Below are positions 1 through 6,062 of a DNA stretch of 6,757 nucleotides, piece by piece. A program made the position numbers and the translations under genes. The stretch spans positions 1 to 6,757 of the forward strand of contig SFHH01000111.1 of NCBI GenBank assembly GCA_004555735.1, written 5' to 3'. The first letter of the stretch is position 1; each line of letters begins with the position of its first letter. The notes under the pieces were generated by a model, which saw only the letters and a program-made list of their open reading frames with translations, did not search any database and was not told the origin of the DNA. This DNA comes from Acidaminococcus fermentans. GTDB taxonomy: Bacteria > Bacillota_C > Negativicutes > Acidaminococcales > Acidaminococcaceae.

Positions 1-114
1 AAAGATTGTGCACTCAATGTTGAAGCCAATTTAACCATGATTAGAGATGAGGCTGTCAGTGGCTCACTTCGAAATGACATGTTGGAATTATTTTTGCTGG
101 CTGTAAAAAACTGA
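1..114 (+). CDS. C-terminal end of probable formiminotetrahydrofolate cyclodeaminase (5' truncated by window edge)
   Basis: Reading frame 1 is open from the first base to a TGA at 112-114 and gives 37 residues. The tail has the pattern LNVEANLTMIRDEAV followed by a leucine-rich amphipathic helix ending LLAVKN. This resembles the end of the cyclodeaminase fold (N-V-x-x-N-L, then a D/E-rich turn and a last helix), as in bacterial FchA and the C-terminal half of mammalian FTCD. That enzyme converts 5-formimino-tetrahydrofolate to 5,10-methenyl-tetrahydrofolate plus ammonia, the step right after the reaction of the next gene, so the neighbourhood supports the call. Its stop lies 17 bases before the ftcD start, implying one transcript. 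Only the last few dozen residues are visible, so another histidine-degradation or folate gene is possible. Confidence 0.5.
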   Translation, partial: KDCALNVEANLTMIRDEAVSGSLRNDMLELFLLAVKN

Positions 115-119
115 TGGAA

Positions 120-126
120 GGAAGGA
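120..126 (+). promoter_or_regulatory. Ribosome binding site that sets the ftcD start
   Basis: A purine-rich GGAAGGA lies 5 bases before the ATG at 132. An in-frame ATG at 114, which overlaps the preceding stop as TGATG, has no such site at the right distance. Starting there would add six residues before the conserved family N-terminus. The site therefore favours 132. Confidence 0.7.
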
Positions 127-131
127 TAACA

Positions 132-1010
132 ATGAAAACCTTAATGGCAGAAGTGAACTTTAGTGAAGGGAAAAATCAGGAAACTATTGAAAAAATCAAA
201 GAGGCCATGTTGGATGGAGAACCCATCGATGTGATGGAAATTTCTTCTGATCCGAATCATAATCGGACAGTTTTTACGTTTAAAGGAGAACCTCAGAATG
301 TATTGAATGCGACCAAGAGACTGTCTGCAAAAGCTGTGGAATTGATTGATATGACCAAGCATAAAGGGGCTCATCCACGGATTGGAGCTGTTGATGTTGT
401 GCCTTTTATCCCGGTAAAAGAAGTAACGGTAGATGAGGCTTTGGAAATTTGCCATCAGTTCGGCCGATTTATGGGAAATCTTGGAGTCCCTGTATATTAT
501 TATGAAGATGCTGCTACCAGTGAAGAAAGAAAAAGCCTCCCGAAAATCAGAAAGGGACAGTATGAAGGTCTGGAAGAAAAAATGAAGGATTCGAATTGGT
601 TTCCTGATGAAGGCCCCAAGACTTTTAACGCCAAAAGCGGTGCTACTGTAACTGGTGTAAGATTTCCGTTGGTTGCTTTTAACGTGAATTTACAGACAAA
701 AAATCTGGATATTGGTAAAAAAATCGTCAAGGCTGTCCGCGCAGTAACGGGAGGGTATCAGTATGTTCGTGCCATCGCTTTGACCTTGGAAGACCGGGAT
801 GGGATTGTTCAGGTTTCTATGAATTTAACGAATTATGAAAAAACTCCAATCCACCGCGTTTTCGAAACCATAAAAAGTGAAGCTACCCAATATGGAGTTA
901 GCGTACTTGACTGTGATTTGGTCGGACCAGTTCCCATATATGCCGTGGAAGATGTCCTTAAATTTTATCTGCGGGTACATCGTTTTTCCATGGAGCAATT
1001 GTATATGTAA
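132..1010 (+). CDS. ftcD: Glutamate formimidoyltransferase (monofunctional)
   Basis: This 292-residue cytosolic enzyme transfers the formimino group of N-formimino-L-glutamate, the end product of histidine breakdown, to tetrahydrofolate and releases glutamate. Conserved motifs run the full length: NFSEG (9-13) and SDPNHNRTVFTF (39-50). The segment KGAHPRIGAVDVVPFIPV (78-95) contains His81, which matches the catalytic histidine of the mammalian enzyme (His82). RKGQYEGL (140-147), GATVTGVRFPLVAFNVNL (170-187) and GPVP (265-268) follow. The N-terminal and C-terminal formiminotransferase subdomains are both complete. Length fits the single-function bacterial form; in animals the same domain is fused to a cyclodeaminase. 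Here the cyclodeaminase appears to be the separate gene just upstream. The start at 132 is chosen from the ribosome site and the family N-terminus. A terminator lies 37 bases downstream, so this is the last gene of its operon. GC content is clearly lower than in the genes that follow. Confidence 0.93.
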   Translation: MKTLMAEVNFSEGKNQETIEKIKEAMLDGEPIDVMEISSDPNHNRTVFTFKGEPQNVLNATKRLSAKAVELIDMTKHKGAHPRIGAVDVVPFIPVKEVTVDEALEICHQFGRFMGNLGVPVYYYEDAATSEERKSLPKIRKGQYEGLEEKMKDSNWFPDEGPKTFNAKSGATVTGVRFPLVAFNVNLQTKNLDIGKKIVKAVRAVTGGYQYVRAIALTLEDRDGIVQVSMNLTNYEKTPIHRVFETIKSEATQYGVSVLDCDLVGPVPIYAVEDVLKFYLRVHRFSMEQLYM

Positions 1011-1047
1011 GAACTGTTTAACGTAAGATAACGTCATTTGAGACGAG

Positions 1048-1102
1048 AGCTGTGAAAGTTGCCATACATTGCTTGACGGTGACTTTTACAGCTTTTTCTT
1101 TT
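1048..1102 (+). terminator. Intrinsic terminator after ftcD
   Basis: Bases 1048-1063 pair with 1078-1093 over 16 positions without a mismatch (13 Watson-Crick pairs, three G-T pairs), closing a 14-base loop. The right arm runs directly into TTTTTCTTTT (1093-1102). The stem is not very GC-rich, but its length and the T run make a clear rho-independent terminator ending the histidine-degradation operon. Confidence 0.85.
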
Positions 1103-1169
1103 GAAATGTAACGGCCGTAACAACAATTAACAATATAAGAATAAATCAATATTAAATATAATAAAAATG

Positions 1170-1197
1170 TTGCAATCCTCCCAAGATATGCTACAAT
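1170..1197 (+). promoter_or_regulatory. Sigma-70/SigA-type promoter for pyc
   Basis: The -35 is TTGCAA (1170-1175, four of six consensus bases). After a 16-base spacer the -10 is TACAAT (1192-1197, five of six). A TG one base before the -10 (TGC TACAAT) gives an extended -10 element. The roughly 60 bases upstream are very rich in A and T, which could act as an UP element. Transcription would begin near 1203-1205, leaving a leader of about 77 bases before pyc. The promoter sits just past the ftcD terminator, as expected for a new unit. A second TATAAT at 1157-1162 has no recognisable -35. Confidence 0.65.
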
Positions 1198-1266
1198 AAA
1201 ACGGCGACACGAATGATAAAATCTGTAAAATGTAAAGTGTTCGCTCTATACAATCTCTGGAATCAG

Positions 1267-1280
1267 AAGGAGGAACTCCT
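1267..1280 (+). promoter_or_regulatory. pyc ribosome binding site, able to fold into a small hairpin
   Basis: AAGGAGG (1267-1273) is a near-perfect Shine-Dalgarno sequence 7 bases before the ATG at 1281 and fixes the start. The same stretch is self-complementary: AGGAG (1268-1272) can pair with CTCCT (1276-1280) around a GAA loop. The hairpin would cover most of the ribosome site and end right at the start codon. Confidence 0.75.
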
Positions 1281-4200
1281 ATGCGCGCCATCCATAAAAT
1301 CCTGGTCCCCAACCGAGGGGAGATCGCCATCCGGATTTTCCGGGCCTGTCATGAACTGGGCATCCGTACGGTTGCCGTCTATTCCCAGGAAGATATCCTG
1401 TCTCTGCACCGCAGCCGGGCCGATGAAGCCTATCTGGTGGGGAAAGGGAAAAAGCCGGTGGATGCCTATCTGGATATCGAGGACATCATCCGGATTTGCA
1501 AGGAACATGAGGTGGATGCCATCCATCCCGGCTATGGGTTCCTGGCGGAAAATGCCCAGCTGGCCCGCCGCTGTGAGGAGGAAGGGATCATCTTCATCGG
1601 TCCCCGGGTGGAACATCTGGAGATGTTCGGGGATAAGGTGAACGCCCGGATCCAGGCGGAGAAAGCCGGGATCCCCATGATCCCCGGAACCAAAGGAGCG
1701 GTGAAGAGTTTTGCAGAAGTGAAGGCCTTTGCGGAAGAAGTGGGGCTGCCGGTGATGATCAAGGCGGTCAACGGAGGCGGTGGCCGGGGTATGCGGAATG
1801 TGGACCGGATGGAAGACCTGGAGGAAGCCTACAATCGGGCCCGTTCGGAAGCAAAGATGGCTTTTGGAGATGAAGACATCTACGTAGAGAAGTGCATCCT
1901 GAACCCCAAACATATCGAAGTCCAGATCCTGGGAGATGAACAGGGCCATGTGGTCCATCTCCATGAACGGGATTGTTCCATCCAGCGGCGGCATCAGAAG
2001 GTCATCGAGATGGCTCCGGCCTGGTCCTTGCCCCAGGAACTGCGGGAATCCATCTGCCAGGCGGCATTGAAACTGATGAGCAACGTCCATTATGTGAATG
2101 CCGGTACGGTGGAATTCCTGGCGGATCAGGATGAGAAACATTTTTACTTCATCGAAGTCAATCCCCGGGTCCAGGTGGAACATACGGTAACCGAAGCCAT
2201 TACCGATGTGGATATCGTAAAGGCCCAGATCTTGATTGCGGAAGGCTATGGGCTGGATGATCCGGAGATCCATGCGGACCGGCAGGAAGACATCCCCTGC
2301 AACGGGGTGGCCATCCAGTGCCGGATCACCACGGAAGATCCCCAGAACCAGTTCATGCCGGATACGGGGAAGATCATTGCCTACCGGAGTGGCGGCGGCC
2401 CTGGGATCCGTCTGGATGCAGGGACGGCCTACCAGGGAGCGGTCATCACCCCTTATTATGATTCGCTGCTGGTCAAGGTGACAGCCCATGCTACGGAACC
2501 GCTGGCTACCATCCATCGGATGCTCCGGTGCTTGGACGAATTCCGGATCAGCGGGGTGAAGACCAATATCTTCTTCTTAAAAAACATGCTTCAGGATCCT
2601 GCCTTCCAGGCCGGGGCCTGTGACGTGAACTATATCGACCGTCATCCGGAACTGCTGGTGGATCCGGAGGAAGTCAGCGACAGAGGGACCCGGATGCTGA
2701 CCTATATCGGGGAAGTGACAGTGAACGGGTATCGGGGGAACGGCCATCAGACCAAACCGGATTTTCCGCCGCAGGTGCGCCTGGAAACGGATGGAAGCCC
2801 CTGTCCGGCCGGGACGAAGCAGCTGCTGGATAAGCTGGGACCGGACGCTTTTGCTCGCTGGATCCTGGATCAGGAACAGGTACTGCTGATGGATACCACC
2901 TACCGGGATGCCCACCAGTCCCTTTTGGCTACCCGGATCAGGACCCGGGACATCCTGGGGGCCATCCATTATACGGCCCAAAAAGTGCCCCAGCTGTATG
3001 CTTTTGAAAACTGGGGCGGTGCTACCTTCGATGTGGCCTACCGCTTCCTGGATGAAGATCCCTGGCAGCGTCTCCGGCTCATGCGTCAGGCAGCTCCCAA
3101 CATCCTGTTACAGATGCTGACCCGGGGAGCCAATGCCGTGGGCTATACCAATTACCCGCCGGAAGTGATCCGAGAATTTCTGGCTCTGGCAGCTAAGAAT
3201 GGCGTGGATGTGTTCCGGATCTTTGATTGTTTGAACCAGCTGGACCATATGACCTTTTCTATCGACGCGGTCCGCAAACTGGGGAAAGTGGCAGAAGGGA
3301 CCATTTGCTATACGGGAGATATCCTGGACGACCGGCGGCAGAAATATTCCCTGCAGTATTATACGGATCTGGCCAAAGCCCTGGCCGATGCAGGGGCCAA
3401 TATCATCGCTATCAAGGACATGGCCGGCCTTTTGAAGCCGGAAGCGGCCTATGCCCTGGTATCGGCCCTGAAGGATGCGGTGGATCTTCCCATCCATCTC
3501 CACAGCCATGAAGGGGGCGGTTGTACCCTGTACAGCTATGCCAAAGCGGTAGAAGCCGGGGTGGATATCCTGGATGTGGCCACCAGCGCTCTGTCCGGCG
3601 GGACCAGCCAGCCATCTATGACGGCACTGTGCTATGCCCTGGAACACACGCCCCGGCAGCCGAAGCTGGATCTGGATGCTTTGGAAGCCATCGACCGATA
3701 TTGGCAGGGAGTCCGTAAGTATTATGCCGGCGTGGATGCCCGGATGACCTGTCCCAATACTACGGTGTTCCAGCATGAGATGCCGGGCGGGCAGTATTCC
3801 AATCTGCAGCAGCAAGCCGCCGCGGTGGGACTGGGAGACCGTTGGCCGGAAGTCTGCCGGATGTATGCACGGGTGAACCAGCTGTTCGGGGATGTGATCA
3901 AAGTCACGCCTTCTTCCAAGGTGGTGGGAGATATGTCCCTGTTCATGGTCCAGAACCATCTGACGGAGGAAGACATCTACCAGCGGGGAGATACCCTGGA
4001 TTTTCCCCAGAGCGTGGTGGATTTCTTTGACGGAAAATTGGGGACGCCCTATGGCGGGTTCCCGGAACTGCTCCAGAAAATCATCCTGCGGGGTGCCAAA
4101 CCTCACTTGGAGACGCCGCCCCAGCCCATCGATCTGGACAAACTCCGGGAGGATTTGAAAAAACTGCACATCCCGGATACTCCGGAGGCTGTCAGCAGCT

Positions 4201-4706
4201 GCTGCCTGTATCCCAAGGTCTATAAAGACTATATGCAGAGGTACCATCAATACGGGGACATGAGCATCCTGGATACGCCTACTTTCTTCTTCGGCATGAA
4301 GCCAGGGGAAGAGATCCGGGTGCACATGGATGGAAAAATGGTGCTGGTCCGGCTGAATTACCTGACCCGGCCGGACCCGGAAGGGTATCGGGAAGTCCAG
4401 TTCGAGATCAACGGGATGCCCCGGGAAATCAAAGTCCGGGATGCTAAGGCCTCAGAAGGCAGCAGCCTGGCCCGGAAAGCGGACCCCACGGTGCCGGGAG
4501 AAGTGGGCGCTACCTTGTCCGGCTCGGTACTCCGGGTCCAGGTGGAACCGGGACAAGTGGTGAAACAAGGAGATCCGCTGATGGTCACGGAAGCCATGAA
4601 GATGGAAACCACTCTGACGGCACCGGTGGACGGTTTGGTGAAGGAAGTACTGGTCAAAGCCGGCAGCCGGATCCAGTCGGGGGATCTGCTGGCCGTGATC
4701 CAGTGA
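1281..4706 (+). CDS. pyc: Pyruvate carboxylase, single-chain biotin enzyme
   Basis: This 1141-residue cytosolic enzyme, full length for the family (about 1140-1150), carboxylates pyruvate to oxaloacetate using ATP, bicarbonate and covalently bound biotin. Biotin carboxylase occupies about 1-455: KILVPNRGEIA (6-16), the glycine-rich ATP loop NGGGGRG (164-170), ERDCSIQRRHQK (229-240), EVNPRVQVEHTVTE (292-305) and RLDAGTAY (377-384). The carboxyltransferase domain covers about 530-800: DTTYRDAHQS (538-547) with metal ligand Asp543, HSH (741-743) for the metal, and Lys712 in IKDMAGL, the lysine carbamylated in known structures. A typical linker and tetramerisation region follows, including MPGGQYSNLQQQA (834-846) and KVTPSSKVVGDM (874-885). 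The biotin carrier domain (about 1070-1141) has EAMKMET with biotinyl Lys1107. The order and the pyruvate-type transferase separate it from acetyl-CoA and oxaloacetate decarboxylase subunits. No disabling change is visible. Its own promoter and terminator flank it; the likely role is oxaloacetate supply for biosynthesis and fermentation. Confidence 0.97.
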   Translation: MRAIHKILVPNRGEIAIRIFRACHELGIRTVAVYSQEDILSLHRSRADEAYLVGKGKKPVDAYLDIEDIIRICKEHEVDAIHPGYGFLAENAQLARRCEEEGIIFIGPRVEHLEMFGDKVNARIQAEKAGIPMIPGTKGAVKSFAEVKAFAEEVGLPVMIKAVNGGGGRGMRNVDRMEDLEEAYNRARSEAKMAFGDEDIYVEKCILNPKHIEVQILGDEQGHVVHLHERDCSIQRRHQKVIEMAPAWSLPQELRESICQAALKLMSNVHYVNAGTVEFLADQDEKHFYFIEVNPRVQVEHTVTEAITDVDIVKAQILIAEGYGLDDPEIHADRQEDIPCNGVAIQCRITTEDPQNQFMPDTGKIIAYRSGGGPGIRLDAGTAYQGAVITPYYDSLLVKVTAHATEPLATIHRMLRCLDEFRISGVKTNIFFLKNMLQDPAFQAGACDVNYIDRHPELLVDPEEVSDRGTRMLTYIGEVTVNGYRGNGHQTKPDFPPQVRLETDGSPCPAGTKQLLDKLGPDAFARWILDQEQVLLMDTTYRDAHQSLLATRIRTRDILGAIHYTAQKVPQLYAFENWGGATFDVAYRFLDEDPWQRLRLMRQAAPNILLQMLTRGANAVGYTNYPPEVIREFLALAAKNGVDVFRIFDCLNQLDHMTFSIDAVRKLGKVAEGTICYTGDILDDRRQKYSLQYYTDLAKALADAGANIIAIKDMAGLLKPEAAYALVSALKDAVDLPIHLHSHEGGGCTLYSYAKAVEAGVDILDVATSALSGGTSQPSMTALCYALEHTPRQPKLDLDALEAIDRYWQGVRKYYAGVDARMTCPNTTVFQHEMPGGQYSNLQQQAAAVGLGDRWPEVCRMYARVNQLFGDVIKVTPSSKVVGDMSLFMVQNHLTEEDIYQRGDTLDFPQSVVDFFDGKLGTPYGGFPELLQKIILRGAKPHLETPPQPIDLDKLREDLKKLHIPDTPEAVSSCCLYPKVYKDYMQRYHQYGDMSILDTPTFFFGMKPGEEIRVHMDGKMVLVRLNYLTRPDPEGYREVQFEINGMPREIKVRDAKASEGSSLARKADPTVPGEVGATLSGSVLRVQVEPGQVVKQGDPLMVTEAMKMETTLTAPVDGLVKEVLVKAGSRIQSGDLLAVIQ

Positions 4707-4717
4707 TGAGAGAGGTC

Positions 4718-4751
4718 AAAGGGGCTGCTGCATGCGCAACAGTCCCTTTTT
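4718..4751 (+). terminator. Probable intrinsic terminator after pyc
   Basis: Twelve bases after the pyc stop, 4718-4731 can pair with 4736-4749 around an ATGC loop. There are 12 Watson-Crick pairs, one G-T pair (4724/4743) and one C-A mismatch (4728/4739). The right arm ends in TTTTT (4747-4751). The short T run makes it weaker than the ftcD terminator, so some read-through into the next gene is possible. Confidence 0.7.
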
Positions 4752-4811
4752 GGGGTCTTGAGTCCCGGGCCTTTGGATAGAACCTGTCCCTATGGAATCA
4801 TTTGTCTTTTT

Positions 4812-4838
4812 TTGGACGCTGCTGCGTTATGGTAAAAG
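4812..4838 (+). promoter_or_regulatory. Possible weak promoter for the M20/YfcC pair
   Basis: TTGGAC (4812-4817) and TAAAAG (4833-4838) are separated by 15 bases, with a TG at 4830-4831 as a possible extended -10. The match is poor (three and four of six) and the spacing short. It is offered because a promoter is expected between the pyc terminator and the ribosome site at 4855 and nothing better was seen in the 160-base gap. Confidence 0.25.
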
Positions 4839-4854
4839 AAAGAAAAATCTGACA

Positions 4855-4863
4855 AGGGAGGAG
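4855..4863 (+). promoter_or_regulatory. Ribosome binding site that sets the M20 start
   Basis: AGGGAGGAG ends 3 bases before the ATG at 4867 and 6 bases before a second in-frame ATG at 4870. Counting from its GGAGG core (4857-4861), the gaps are 5 and 8 bases. Either start works and they differ by one methionine. The in-frame ATG at 4792 has no such site. Confidence 0.75.
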
Positions 4864-4866
4864 TCA

Positions 4867-6057
4867 ATGATGAATCGTGAACTTACTCAGGCCATCCAGG
4901 ACAACCTGCCAGAAGCTTTTTCGCTGGTCCGGTACCTGTATGACCATCCTGAAACAGCGGGGAAGGAAGTCCAGTCCAGTAAAGCCTTGGTGGAAGTGCT
5001 CCGCAAAGCCGGGTTCCAGGTAGAGTATCCTTTCATGGAAAAGGAACTGGGCTATGGGACGGCATTCCGGGCTGTGTTGGAAAACGGGGAGGGACCCCGG
5101 GCTGCCATCTTGGTGGAATATGATGCCCTGCCGGAGATTGGCCATGGCTGCGGACACAATCTCCACGGACCGCTGTCCATCCTGGCTGCGCTGGGCCTGG
5201 TCCGCTGCAAAGACCTGTTTTCCGGGACCCTGGAAGTCATCGGGACCCCGGCAGAAGAGGAAGAAGGAGCGAAACTCCATATGGCTTCAGCCGGCCTTTT
5301 TGATGGGATGGACCTGGCCATCATGATGCACTGCGGCAGCGGTCCCTGCAGCCAGACGGAGATGGATGCCACTAGCCTGCGGTGCTATATCGTGGAATTC
5401 TATGGGCAGAGTGCCCATGCGGCTGGCAGCCCCTGGCTGGGACATAATGCCCTGACGGCGGCCCGGAAATTCATGGATCTCCTGGATGCCCGCCGAGATT
5501 CCTTCCAACCGGGGACTATCATGAGCGAAGTGATCCTGGACGGAGGCAAACAGCCCAATATGGTTCCGGATTATGCCAAGATCCGGATGGAATTCCGCTC
5601 TCCCTCCATGAAGAACTTGACAGAACTGGACCGGATCGTCCGGAACTGCGCCCAGGGAGCAGCCCTTGCCTTGGACTGCAAGACCAAGTTCACGTTGGGA
5701 TTCCCGGATTTCTATGACATGGCCCGGATCCCGGCTTTGGAAGCTAAGGTGAAAGAGAAATTCCAGGAACTGGGTGCACCGATCGAAGATCCGCTGCCGG
5801 CAGGGGGATCCTCTGATGTAGGGAATGTAAGCTATCACTGTCCTACCATCCAGCCCATCATCAGCATCACGGATGCGCCTTATTCCCTCCATACGCCGGA
5901 GCTGCGGGATGCGACCTTGACGCCCCATGCCCGCCAGCAGATGGCCGTGGGCGCGGAAGTGATCGCAGAGATAGTTTTGGCCATTTTCAATGATGGAAGC
6001 TTCCGGGCAAAAGTCCGGGAAGATTTCCAACGGGTCTTGGCCTGTAAGAAAGGGTGA
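4867..6057 (+). CDS. M20-family metallopeptidase/amidohydrolase (AbgB/PM20D2-like)
   Basis: This 396-residue protein has no visible signal peptide and is probably a cytoplasmic zinc or manganese hydrolase that cleaves an amide bond in a small N-acylated amino acid or dipeptide. Motifs run in M20 order: EYDALPEIGHGCGHNLHG (84-101) with likely ligands Cys95 and His97; TPAEEEEG (127-134) with the catalytic and ligand glutamates; MMHCG (153-157) with His155. The dimerisation domain covers about 172-285, beginning EFYGQSAHAAGSPW. GSSDVGNVSYHCPT (314-327) and HTPE (342-345, His342) complete the site. GCGHN and GSSDVGNVSYHCP point to the subgroup of AbgB (p-aminobenzoyl-glutamate hydrolase) and PM20D2 (beta-alanyl-lysine type dipeptidase) and away from succinyl-diaminopimelate desuccinylase. 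Length is normal. The exact substrate is unknown. The next gene, a carrier, follows after 5 bases and its ribosome site overlaps this gene's stop, so uptake and hydrolysis are probably linked. Confidence 0.88.
   Translation: MMNRELTQAIQDNLPEAFSLVRYLYDHPETAGKEVQSSKALVEVLRKAGFQVEYPFMEKELGYGTAFRAVLENGEGPRAAILVEYDALPEIGHGCGHNLHGPLSILAALGLVRCKDLFSGTLEVIGTPAEEEEGAKLHMASAGLFDGMDLAIMMHCGSGPCSQTEMDATSLRCYIVEFYGQSAHAAGSPWLGHNALTAARKFMDLLDARRDSFQPGTIMSEVILDGGKQPNMVPDYAKIRMEFRSPSMKNLTELDRIVRNCAQGAALALDCKTKFTLGFPDFYDMARIPALEAKVKEKFQELGAPIEDPLPAGGSSDVGNVSYHCPTIQPIISITDAPYSLHTPELRDATLTPHARQQMAVGAEVIAEIVLAIFNDGSFRAKVREDFQRVLACKKG
6049..6057 (+). promoter_or_regulatory. Ribosome binding site overlapping the M20 stop codon
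   Basis: AAAGGG (6049-6054) lies 8 bases before the carrier ATG at 6063 and runs into the TGA stop of the M20 gene (6055-6057). This arrangement is typical of translationally coupled operon genes and supports both the start choice and co-transcription. Confidence 0.7.
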
Positions 6058-6062
6058 TTTCG

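Noticed and set aside
1020..1034. Short direct repeat AACGT-N5-AACGT after ftcD
   Set aside because: Two 5-base copies are too short to support a repeat or binding site and are not repeated elsewhere in the gap.
1111..1118. Perfect 8-base palindrome ACGGCCGT between the ftcD terminator and the pyc promoter, considered as an operator
   Set aside because: The symmetry does not extend beyond eight bases, there is no second copy, and it lies about 50 bases upstream of the -35. Chance occurrence is likely.
1213..1641. Plus-strand open frame starting in the pyc leader, considered as a leader peptide or small gene
   Set aside because: The ATG at 1213 is only about 10 bases after the predicted transcription start and has no ribosome site. 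The frame overlaps pyc out of phase and gives a W/S/P/R-rich sequence unlike a real protein.
1263..2516. Long open frame on the minus strand opposite the 5' part of pyc (417 codons)
   Set aside because: It lies antisense within a strongly conserved gene. The predicted protein is low-complexity, rich in H, D, G, I and P, with no recognisable domain. Such frames arise from the biased codon use of the GC-rich gene.
3108..4325. Second long minus-strand open frame opposite pyc (405 codons)
   Set aside because: It has the same H/Q/G/I-rich mirror composition, no domain, and lies entirely within the carboxyltransferase and linker coding region. It is treated as an antisense shadow.
4792..4866. N-terminal extension of the M20 protein by starting at ATG 4792
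   Set aside because: It has no ribosome site, the 25 extra residues do not resemble the family, and a strong AGGGAGGAG precedes the ATG pair at 4867/4870.
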